Shown: positions 7,355 to 10,925 of the stretch, piece after piece | How the letters are laid out: each line of letters opens with the position of its first letter | How positions within the stretch are numbered: position 1 is the stretch's first letter | Source: JAGMCF01 sp964398885 | GTDB lineage: Bacteria > Cloacimonadota > Cloacimonadia > JGIOTU-2 | Direction: 5' to 3' | DNA: 10,925 nt | Assembly (NCBI GenBank): GCA_964398885.1 | Contig: CAYNOU010000077.1 | Location: forward strand, 1 to 10,925 | Notes under the pieces: generated by a model | What the model saw: the letters and a program-made list of their open reading frames with translations, nothing else | Databases searched by the model: none | What the model was told of the DNA's origin: nothing | Position numbers and translations under genes: made by a program

Positions 7355-7879
7355 TTAGCTTACCTCTTTTGTTTCTAATAATTGTTCTTTTTCCAGTTCC
7401 TTTTTTATCTTTTGCATTGCAAAAAAATAGTTACTTTTGATTGTGCCCAAGCTTTTCTTTAGAATTTTAGCTATCTCATTAAATTTTAGCCCATTGTAGT
7501 ATCTTAAAAGGAATACCTCTTTTTGTTTTGGTGATAATTCTTCTATTATTTCGTTAAGTTTGTTATAAAGCTCTTTTTCATACAATACCTTTTCTGGAGT
7601 TTCATTTGTGAGAATATAAAAATCCTGATTCTTTTCGTTGAGATTTTTCACATTCTTTTTTTTATTGGAAAAATTATAAATATGGTTCAAGGCAATCCTG
7701 TATAGCCATGTGAATAATTTGGATTCCTGTCTGAATTTATCAATGTTTTGATATGCTTTCATAAAAATTTCCTGAGTTGCATCTTCAGCATCTTCGTAAT
7801 TTTTCAACATTTTTACTGATAGAAGAAATATCTTTTTATAATTTTCTTGAAACAGCAGATTAATTTCACTTCTTTTCAT
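7355..7879 (-). CDS. ECF-family RNA polymerase sigma factor
   Basis: A 174-residue group IV sigma factor. Region 2 spans about residues 8-75, with the core-binding signature DAEDATQEIFMKAYQNIDKF (30-49) and FTWLYRIALNH (56-66). Region 4 spans about 115-165, with LSPKQKEVFLLRYYNGLKF followed by the helix-turn-helix NEIAKILKKSLGTIKSNYF. Regions 1 and 3 are absent, as usual for ECF factors. It is the first gene of a three-gene operon with its anti-sigma factor and a Spy-like protein, an arrangement typical of envelope or metal stress circuits. A GG-less but ECF-like promoter lies directly upstream, suggesting autoregulation. The ribosome-binding site is weak (AGGA close to the ATG). Confidence 0.95.
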   Translation of the reverse strand: MKRSEINLLFQENYKKIFLLSVKMLKNYEDAEDATQEIFMKAYQNIDKFRQESKLFTWLYRIALNHIYNFSNKKKNVKNLNEKNQDFYILTNETPEKVLYEKELYNKLNEIIEELSPKQKEVFLLRYYNGLKFNEIAKILKKSLGTIKSNYFFAMQKIKKELEKEQLLETKEVS

Positions 7880-7904
7880 ATCCTGTGCTTTTTGTATTTT
7901 CCTA

Positions 7905-7932
7905 ATTAGATTATCTTTGTTTAATAAGGTTT
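7905..7932 (-). promoter_or_regulatory. Candidate ECF-type autoregulatory promoter
   Basis: On the minus strand AAACCTT (7926-7932) is followed after 15 bases by TCTAAT (7905-7910). This mirrors the spacing of RpoE-class promoters (-35 with an AAC core, -10 TCTAA), although the usual leading GG is missing. It ends 26 bases before the sigma start codon. A second AACCTT lies at about 7954-7959. Confidence 0.4.
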
Positions 7933-7964
7933 AAATAGTTAGAAATTTTTTTGAAGGTTAAATT

Positions 7965-8150
7965 TTTATTCAGTGTTCACCCCGTGTAATAACTGCTGGA
8001 GAGTAGTAGCCATAGTATTTTATATCGCATCTCCCAGGCTTTTTATATTGCCCTTTAAGAACCACTTTATATTACACGGGGTAAATTGGTGTTCTCGGCC
8101 TGCCTGGCATAGCCTTGGCGAAGATAGGTGGTTAAATTTAACTGAATAAA
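7965..8150. repeat. 186-bp nested inverted-repeat element (MITE-like)
   Basis: Outer arms TTTATTCAGT (7965-7974) and ACTGAATAAA (8141-8150) are perfect inverted repeats. Inner arms ACCCCGTGTAATA (7979-7991) and TATTACACGGGGT (8070-8082) are a perfect 13-base pair. GGTTAAATTT is present directly at 7956-7965 and 8130-8139, possibly a duplicated target. A CCTGCCTGGC...TTGGCG palindromic segment (8098-8120) lies in the right half. There is no convincing gene inside. The element fills most of the gap between the PhnD and sigma genes (7880-8188). Confidence 0.6.
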
Positions 8151-8188
8151 TCATATATAACTTTTTATAATATCTCCTGCAATCCGAG

Positions 8189-9088
8189 TTATTTTATAAA
8201 CTGTGCTGCATCTGTACCGAGAGTTTTTAGTGTTTTTCTTACTCCGTCATAATCAGAATCAGTTGAGCGCACATAATCATCTATTTCATAAAGGGTTTTC
8301 ATTACTTCTCTGCCTTCCGGTATTTTTAAATAATCAATTAAAGCTTGAACTATTTTCTCTTTCATTTCTGATGGAAAATCTTTTCTAAATGTTACAGTAT
8401 CGTTCATAATCCAATTTGTAAATCCGATTATTTTCGTTTTTTCATATATATTGGGATGGGTTTGCAAGAGTTCTTTTCTGCCATCTTGTGGTTCTCCTTT
8501 GGAGGTAGGAGACCAGTATGCACAACCCACATCAGCACGATTCTGATATACAGCTAAAATAGCTTGAGAATGACCTCCAGCAAAATAAACTTTTCCGGGT
8601 TTTATTCCCTTTTGAGCCAAAAGAGCAGAAGGATAAATATACCCAGAAGTAGATGCAGCATCAGTGTAAGCAATAGTTTTTCCTTCAATATCTGCAAGAC
8701 TGTCAATATTACTATCTGACCTTGCCAGGAATTCTCCTTTATATTTTTTCATTCCTTTTCGGACAGGTGTCAAAGCAACTTGTGCACCAAATTTTTCATT
8801 AGCCAGAATATAAGCAAAAGGTGGAAGCCAGGCAATATCAACTTCCTCGGTTCCCATTCCTTCTATTACTGCTGCATAGTTTGTTGGAATGGTTACTCTG
8901 AAATGATAACCTGTTTTTTCAGTAAGATAATTGGTGAGTTTTTTGCTCCTTTCAATAATCTTTCCTGTTTCCATCCAGGGAACAAAGCACATCTCTACTG
9001 GATTCTGTTTTGAACCAAGATCGAACTTGTTTGAACAACTCAATACAACTAAAAATGAGATGATAGATATAAATTTTATAGATTTCAT
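8189..9088 (-). CDS. phnD: PhnD-type phosphate/phosphonate ABC transporter substrate-binding lipoprotein
   Basis: A 299-residue periplasmic binding protein of the PhnD/TIGR01098 group. Residues 1-17 are a lipoprotein signal peptide with lipobox VLSC and lipidated Cys18, so it would be tethered to a membrane. Lobe-one features are WMETGKIIERSKKLTNYLTE (38-57) and VDIAWLPPFAYI (83-94). The ligand-site region is ASTSGYIYPSALL (145-157), and GGHSQAILAVYQNRADVGCAY (171-191, motif residues His173 and Ser174) follows. Members bind phosphonate, phosphite, phosphate or other oxyanions, so the ligand cannot be assigned. No ATPase or permease gene lies on either side within the window, so it is an orphan or its partners are elsewhere. 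The ribosome-binding site AGGT (9094-9097) is weak. Confidence 0.9.
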   Translation of the reverse strand: MKSIKFISIISFLVVLSCSNKFDLGSKQNPVEMCFVPWMETGKIIERSKKLTNYLTEKTGYHFRVTIPTNYAAVIEGMGTEEVDIAWLPPFAYILANEKFGAQVALTPVRKGMKKYKGEFLARSDSNIDSLADIEGKTIAYTDAASTSGYIYPSALLAQKGIKPGKVYFAGGHSQAILAVYQNRADVGCAYWSPTSKGEPQDGRKELLQTHPNIYEKTKIIGFTNWIMNDTVTFRKDFPSEMKEKIVQALIDYLKIPEGREVMKTLYEIDDYVRSTDSDYDGVRKTLKTLGTDAAQFIK

Positions 9089-9141
9089 CTTTTACCTAAA
9101 AAAAATTAATGAAAGTAAAAAAAAGATCAGCAAAAATGCTG

Positions 9142-9294
9142 TCAAGGAACAAAATAATAATTTGTGTTGGCTATTAATATAATTATATCTAAAAACTTTT
9201 TTAAGATATTGAAGTTTCTTTTAGTTTTTAACTTTCCCATACCAGATTTAAGATATTTCTCGTGTGCCATAGCATCTTTTTCATTTAGGTATGC
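9142..9294 (-). pseudogene. 3' remnant of a GIY-YIG nuclease gene
   Basis: On the minus strand the frame reads AYLNEKDAMAHEKYLKSGMG and then Lys, which is the characteristic C-terminal block of small GIY-YIG endonucleases (usually ...EAYLNEKDAxxREKYLKSGxG, then RRYLKNRL). The GIY-YIG catalytic half is missing: upstream of the Ala codon (9292-9294) the sequence leaves the family and meets the integrase-relic repeat ten bases later. After Gly20 the expected tail is also altered, and the frame runs on into low-complexity sequence to a stop at 9142-9144. This is a truncated, non-functional fragment, cut where the mobile repeat begins. Family assignment is by recognised pattern only. Confidence 0.6.
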
Positions 9295-9352
9295 TTTACC
9301 CCGTTAGATACAGAAATTAAATCAATCTTTATTTCTTAATCATTTAAAATAT

Positions 9353-9532
9353 CTAATTCACCCTTTGTCCCGATATTATCGGGACTACGCCCGTCCTCCG
9401 TAGTCCCGACTTTTTTCGGGACGGAGGATGGAGAGAACGGGCGGGGTGAATATAAGCCTCTTCTGTGCGGATACTGTAATGACGGATTCGTATTTGATTT
9501 CTAACCATATTTAATAACTTAGTTTTTGACAC
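9353..9532 (-). pseudogene. Integron-integrase-like tyrosine recombinase, N-terminal relic A
   Basis: A GTG start at 9532 is preceded 4 bases upstream by a strong GGAGG (9537-9541). The frame gives a 59-residue product. Residues 1-27, including KLLNMVRNQIRIRHYSIRTE and then EAY, match the SAM-like DNA-binding start of integron-type integrases (family pattern LLDQVRDxIRxKHYSIRTExxY, then WIxRFI). After about residue 29 (Ile-His) the family sequence stops and translation runs into the inserted GC-rich hairpin before a stop at 9353-9355. The catalytic domain with Arg, His and Tyr is absent, so it is inactive. The intact promoter-side signals suggest recent decay. With so short a piece, IntI cannot be separated from related XerC-like integrases. 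Confidence 0.7.
9356..9451. repeat. 96-bp palindromic insertion within relic A
   Basis: The insert is bounded by ATTCACCC (9356-9363) and GGGTGAAT (9444-9451). Inside are two hairpins. The first is GTCCCGAT (9367-9374) with ATCGGGAC (9378-9385). The second is a compound stem: CGCCCG (9388-9393) with CGGGCG (9438-9443), TCCTCC (9394-9399) with GGAGGA (9423-9428), and GTCCCGA (9403-9409) with TCGGGAC (9416-9422). Copy B of the repeat lacks it, so it was either inserted here or lost there. Confidence 0.7.
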
Positions 9533-9557
9533 AATTCCTCCATTTTTTAATTTTTTC

Positions 9558-9585
9558 TTGACAACACTTTTTCATCTTTTAATAA
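9558..9585 (+). promoter_or_regulatory. Candidate outward (Pc-like) promoter, copy A
   Basis: TTGACA (9558-9563) and TAATAA (9580-9585) with a 16-base spacer point away from the integrase relic toward the RRM gene. The same pair is preserved in copy B (10764-10791) while neighbouring bases differ. In integrons a promoter in or next to intI drives the cassettes; here the position and direction fit that role. The -10 is only a partial match. Confidence 0.4.
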
Positions 9586-9676
9586 AAGTGTAAATAATAA
9601 GCAATGTAACAAATCCTATTAGAAGTGGTACTCCTAACAGGACAAATAAATTAGTAATGGAAACTACAATTTGCAT
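9572..9676 (-). CDS. Possible small hydrophobic protein (34 residues)
   Basis: Starting at an ATG on the minus strand (9674-9676), the frame encodes 34 residues with a continuous hydrophobic stretch (about residues 5-31, including LFVLLGVPLLIGFVTLLIIY) and a basic end IKR: a plausible single-span membrane peptide. It lies just upstream of the integrase relic in the same direction. No ribosome-binding site is visible. In copy B the equivalent frame is destroyed by a hairpin replacing 30 bases with 23 and by a TAC to TAA change. It may be a real small gene of the ancestral element or chance in AT-rich DNA. Confidence 0.3.
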   Translation of the reverse strand: MQIVVSITNLFVLLGVPLLIGFVTLLIIYTFIKR

Positions 9677-9745
9677 TGTAGTTAGATGTTAACTAATATG
9701 ATAAGAAAGTTAGACTGCAAGGTGCAGTCTAATTATTAGTTAGAC
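9663..9745 (+). other. Cluster of integron core-like sites and hairpins (candidate attI/cassette boundary)
   Basis: Three GTTRRRY-type words occur close together: GTTAGAT (9681-9687), GTTAGAC (9709-9715) and GTTAGAC (9739-9745). The second forms one arm of a perfect 10-base hairpin, TTAGACTGCA (9710-9719) with TGCAGTCTAA (9723-9732). Before them, ACTACAAT (9663-9670) pairs with ATTGTAGT (9675-9682). GTTRRRY is the recombination core at attI and attC sites, where the crossover falls after the G. The site lies between the integrase relic (minus strand) and the RRM gene (plus strand), where attI belongs. Confidence 0.45.
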
Positions 9746-9784
9746 GATGTGAAAATTTATAATTTGTTACAAAAGGAGATTAGA

Positions 9785-10111
9785 ATGAAGATCTATGTAG
9801 GAAATTTGTCGTACGAGGTCACCGAAGAGGACTTACGGCTGGCCTTAGAACAATTCGGGCAGGTCGAATCCGCCACCATTATAAAAGACAAGTATAGTGG
9901 TCAATCAAAAGGATTTGGATTCGTGGAGATGGCCTCTAAAGTTGAAGGGCAGGCTGCAATCGATGGACTAAATGGCAAAGAGCTAAAAGGAAGAGCGCTT
10001 AAAGTGAATGAGGCTCGCCCTCGCACCGAAAGTCGCGGTAGTAGAGGAGGATACGGTGGTGGCAGAGAAGGACAAGGTGGTGGCCGAGGAGGACGAGAGC
10101 GTGGCAGATGA
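9785..10111 (+). CDS. RRM-domain RNA-binding protein with Gly/Arg-rich tail
   Basis: A 108-residue single-RRM protein like the cyanobacterial Rbp and similar bacterial glycine-rich RNA-binding proteins. The RRM spans about 2-77: RNP2 is KIYVGNLS (2-9) and RNP1 is KGFGFVEM (42-49), with the aromatic positions Tyr4, Phe44 and Phe46 that stack on RNA. Residues 78-108 are a Gly/Arg tail (GSRGGYGGGREGQGGGRGG). The ATG at 9785 is chosen because AAGGAG (9773-9778) lies six bases upstream; an in-frame GTG at 9749 would put that site inside the gene. TATAAT at 9758-9763 could be a -10. G+C and codon use are clearly higher than in neighbouring genes, a sign of transfer. It lies between GTTAGAC and an attC-like site, as an integron cassette would. 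Confidence 0.93.
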   Translation: MKIYVGNLSYEVTEEDLRLALEQFGQVESATIIKDKYSGQSKGFGFVEMASKVEGQAAIDGLNGKELKGRALKVNEARPRTESRGSRGGYGGGREGQGGGRGGRERGR

Positions 10112-10183
10112 GGACCAAAGGGTAGCTGTAGCTTCTAATCATCGACATTCAATATATATATAACTATGCTCATATAAAATTTC

Positions 10184-10255
10184 GCCTAACAAGCCGCTAA
10201 AGACCGACCTGAAAAAGCTCACCGCTTTTTCAGGCGGTTTAGCTTTCCTTTATGC
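10184..10255 (+). repeat. attC-like recombination site after the RRM gene
   Basis: The order of parts follows an integron attC. R'' is GCCTAAC (10184-10190, fits RYYYAAC), then a 5-base spacer AAGCC, then a long stem, a 5-base spacer TTTCC (10244-10248) and R' TTTATGC (10249-10255). The stem pairs GCTAA (10196-10200) with TTAGC (10239-10243), ACCG (10203-10206) with CGGT (10235-10238), and CCTGAAAAAGC (10208-10218) with GCTTTTTCAGG (10224-10234). The unpaired AG (10201-10202) and A (10207), all on one side, resemble the extrahelical bases of attC. R' starts with T instead of G. The hairpin could alternatively be a plain terminator. Confidence 0.6.
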
Positions 10256-10286
10256 TTTTAAGAAGATATTATGAAAAAATAAATTG

Positions 10287-10315
10287 TTAAAAACACAAGA
10301 TGTATCGAATATAAT
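10287..10315 (+). promoter_or_regulatory. Promoter of the small lysine-rich gene
   Basis: TTAAAA (10287-10292) and a perfect TATAAT (10310-10315) are 17 bases apart. The predicted start of transcription is about 20 bases before the ATG at 10341, leaving room for AAGGAG. Confidence 0.55.
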
Positions 10316-10340
10316 TATTTTTGTGTAAGGAGAATTTGAC

Positions 10341-10448
10341 ATGGGCGACAAAGGAAAAAAAGATAAAAGCAAACGAGAAGATCAAAAAAAGGCCAAACTA
10401 ACCCAAAAAGAAAAACGGAAACAGAAAAAAACAAATAAATTCAAATAA
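10341..10448 (+). CDS. Small lysine-rich protein (35 residues)
   Basis: The frame encodes 35 residues beginning MGDKGKKDKSKREDQKKAKL and ending TNKFK, with about 16 lysines and no hydrophobic segment. It is highly basic and probably disordered. The ribosome-binding site AAGGAG (10327-10332) lies 8 bases before the ATG, and a good promoter precedes it, so it is probably a real gene. Short Lys-rich proteins starting MGDK are recurrent hypothetical proteins in bacteria (recalled, not searched); nucleic-acid binding is a guess. It sits in the second cassette-like unit: the unit starts TTATGC (10250-10255) and GCATAAC follows the gene at 10457-10463, its exact complement. Confidence 0.7.
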   Translation: MGDKGKKDKSKREDQKKAKLTQKEKRKQKKTNKFK

Positions 10449-10456
10449 ATAAAAAA

Positions 10457-10499
10457 GCATAACCATATAAGCAGTTCATATGTTGCTTAGCCAACATAT
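10457..10499 (+). repeat. Degenerate attC-like site or hairpin after the lysine-rich gene
   Basis: GCATAAC (10457-10463) is the reverse complement of GTTATGC, matching TTATGC at 10250-10255. A 5-base spacer CATAT follows, then AAGCA (10469-10473), which can pair with TGCTT (10484-10488). A competing perfect hairpin is ATATGTTG (10478-10485) with CAACATAT (10492-10499). No GTTRRRY R' site is visible where expected, so the site is degenerate or interrupted. Confidence 0.35.
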
Positions 10500-10506
10500 C
10501 ATTCCA

Positions 10507-10524
10507 TCCCCGCGTTCGCGGGGA
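10507..10524. repeat. TCCCCGCG/CGCGGGGA palindrome
   Basis: A perfect 18-base palindrome-like hairpin: TCCCCGCG (10507-10514) and CGCGGGGA (10517-10524). It resembles the CCCCGA/TCGGGG hairpin in the scpA start region and is far more GC-rich than its surroundings. It has no T run after it, so it is not a standard terminator. Confidence 0.6.
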
Positions 10525-10576
10525 CAGATCCTTCGGATAACTGTTTGCTTGCACAAGCCCAGTATTAATATAAAAC

Positions 10577-10595
10577 GGGATAAATTATTTATCCC
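10577..10595. repeat. GGGATAAAT/ATTTATCCC inverted repeat at the edge of copy B
   Basis: Perfect 9-base arms around one T, directly abutting the start of repeat copy B (10597). CCCATTAGATA (10593-10603) also pairs with TATCTAATGGG (10643-10653), so copy B begins with nested inverted repeats. In copy A the corresponding outer bases differ (CCCCG on the left). Confidence 0.5.
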
Positions 10596-10645
10596 ATTAG
10601 ATACAGAAATTAAATCAATCTTTATTTCTTAATCATTTAAAATAT

Positions 10646-10738
10646 CTAATGGGGCAGGTAAGCCTCTTCTGTGCAGATACTGTAATGACGGATCCGTATC
10701 TGATTTCTAACCATATCTAATAACTTAGTTTTTGACAC
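10646..10738 (-). pseudogene. Integron-integrase-like tyrosine recombinase, N-terminal relic B
   Basis: A GTG start at 10738 with GGAGG (10743-10747) opens a 30-residue frame: KLLDMVRNQIRIRHYSICTE followed by EAYLPH and a TAG stop (10646-10648). It differs from relic A by Asp for Asn, Cys for Arg and two silent changes in the shared 27 codons. The conserved Arg of HYSIRTE is lost here, suggesting relaxed selection. The catalytic domain is absent. Confidence 0.7.
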
Positions 10739-10763
10739 AATTCCTCCTTTTTCTAATTTTTTC

Positions 10764-10791
10764 TTGACAACACTTATTTATCTTTTAATAA
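10764..10791 (+). promoter_or_regulatory. Candidate outward (Pc-like) promoter, copy B
   Basis: TTGACA (10764-10769) and TAATAA (10786-10791), 16-base spacer, same as in copy A. It would fire out of the window to the right. Confidence 0.35.
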
Positions 10792-10823
10792 AAGTTTAAA
10801 TAATAAGCAATGTAACAAATCCT

Positions 10824-10841
10824 GTCCCGATAAATCGGGAC
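10824..10841. repeat. GTCCCGAT/ATCGGGAC palindrome interrupting copy B
   Basis: A perfect hairpin, GTCCCGAT (10824-10831) and ATCGGGAC (10834-10841). It replaces the 30-base segment found in copy A at about 9620-9649, destroying the small hydrophobic frame. It is the same palindrome family as 6062-6077, 9367-9385 and 9403-9422. Confidence 0.65.
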
Positions 10842-10884
10842 GGGATAAATAAATTAGTAATGGAAACTACAATGCAAGGTTTTT

Positions 10885-10925
10885 ATGAAACAAATGCAGT
10901 ATTTTATACATTTATATATTTTTAT
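10885..10925 (+). CDS. Possible start of a gene cut by the window edge
   Basis: An ATG at 10885 with AGGT four bases upstream opens a frame reading MKQMQYFIHLYIF to the window end. It begins just after repeat copy B, the place where a cassette after copy B would begin. Too short to identify; it may be chance. Confidence 0.15.
   Translation, partial: MKQMQYFIHLYIF

Larger units (their letters stand above)
9304..9670 (-). repeat. Integrase-relic repeat, copy A
   Basis: A 367-bp unit that recurs directly at 10597-10873. The first 54 bases (9304-9357) are identical to 10597-10650; these bases start TTAGATACAG and end AATATCTAAT. The part 9454-9614 is nearly identical to 10660-10820. Copy A has 96 bases (9358-9453) where copy B has 9, and an ordinary 30-base stretch (about 9620-9649) where copy B has a hairpin. 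On the minus strand it encodes a truncated integrase and a small hydrophobic frame. Confidence 0.9.
10597..10873 (-). repeat. Integrase-relic repeat, copy B
   Basis: A 277-bp unit in the same orientation as copy A (9304-9670). It shares the identical 54-base left segment, the truncated integrase start, the outward TTGACA promoter and the right-end segment GTAATGGAAACTACAAT. It differs by lacking the 96-bp palindromic insert and by having a TCCCGAT hairpin at 10824-10841. Confidence 0.9.

Noticed and set aside
7976..8066. Minus-strand frame of about 30 codons (VVLKGQYKKPGRCDIKYY...) inside the nested inverted-repeat element
   Set aside because: No ribosome-binding site, no recognisable family, and it ends in the palindromic arm; more likely structured noncoding sequence.
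9615..9641. Imperfect palindrome CCTATTAG...CTAACAGG as a further core-site pair
   Set aside because: Mismatched arms, and the same bases are better explained as part of the small hydrophobic frame; not counted as an integron core.
9749..9784. Upstream GTG start for the RRM gene adding 12 residues
   Set aside because: The RRM fold begins at the ATG at 9785, which has an ideal AAGGAG six bases upstream; the extension would overlap that site.

Overview
The window is AT-rich (roughly one third G+C by eye), uses the standard code and has short intergenic gaps full of small dispersed repeats. A lipoprotein with a lipobox, a sigma/anti-sigma/periplasmic-protein operon and an Aas-type acyl ligase suggest a Gram-negative-type bacterium. 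The repeat-rich, AT-rich style resembles uncultured candidate phyla (for example WOR-3, Cloacimonadota or Omnitrophota), but the phylum is a guess.

Layout. Positions 1-652 hold a GxxExxY-family gene bracketed by inverted repeats that stop one base short of the lepB stop codon. Positions 654-2916 (minus strand) form a two-gene unit, an acyl-ACP/acyl-CoA synthetase followed by signal peptidase I. Positions 3092-6003 (plus strand) hold a site-2-type M50 metalloprotease, a type I glutamine synthetase and the chromosome-segregation protein ScpA, whose first ~24 codons are written in a dispersed intergenic repeat. Positions 6248-7879 (minus strand) are an envelope-stress-type operon: ECF sigma factor, zinc-binding membrane anti-sigma factor, Spy/CpxP-like periplasmic protein, then a strong terminator. 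Positions 7965-8150 carry a nested inverted-repeat element, and 8189-9088 an orphan PhnD-type lipoprotein.

The right end (9142-10925) is accessory DNA and the most interesting part. A 3' remnant of a GIY-YIG nuclease is followed by two direct copies of a 277-367 bp repeat (9304-9670 and 10597-10873). Each encodes, on the minus strand, only the first ~27 codons of an integron-integrase-like tyrosine recombinase. Between the copies lie two genes on the plus strand: an RRM RNA-binding protein with distinctly higher G+C and a 35-residue lysine-rich protein. GTTAGAC before the RRM gene, an attC-like folded site after it (10184-10255), and a match between the start of the second unit (TTATGC, 10250-10255) and the 7-mer after the lysine-rich gene (GCATAAC, 10457-10463) fit an integron cassette array. 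I infer a decayed integron (CALIN-like) with two cassettes between two integrase relics. Short TCCCGA/TCGGGA palindromes interrupt the two relic copies at different places, so they look mobile or recombinogenic.
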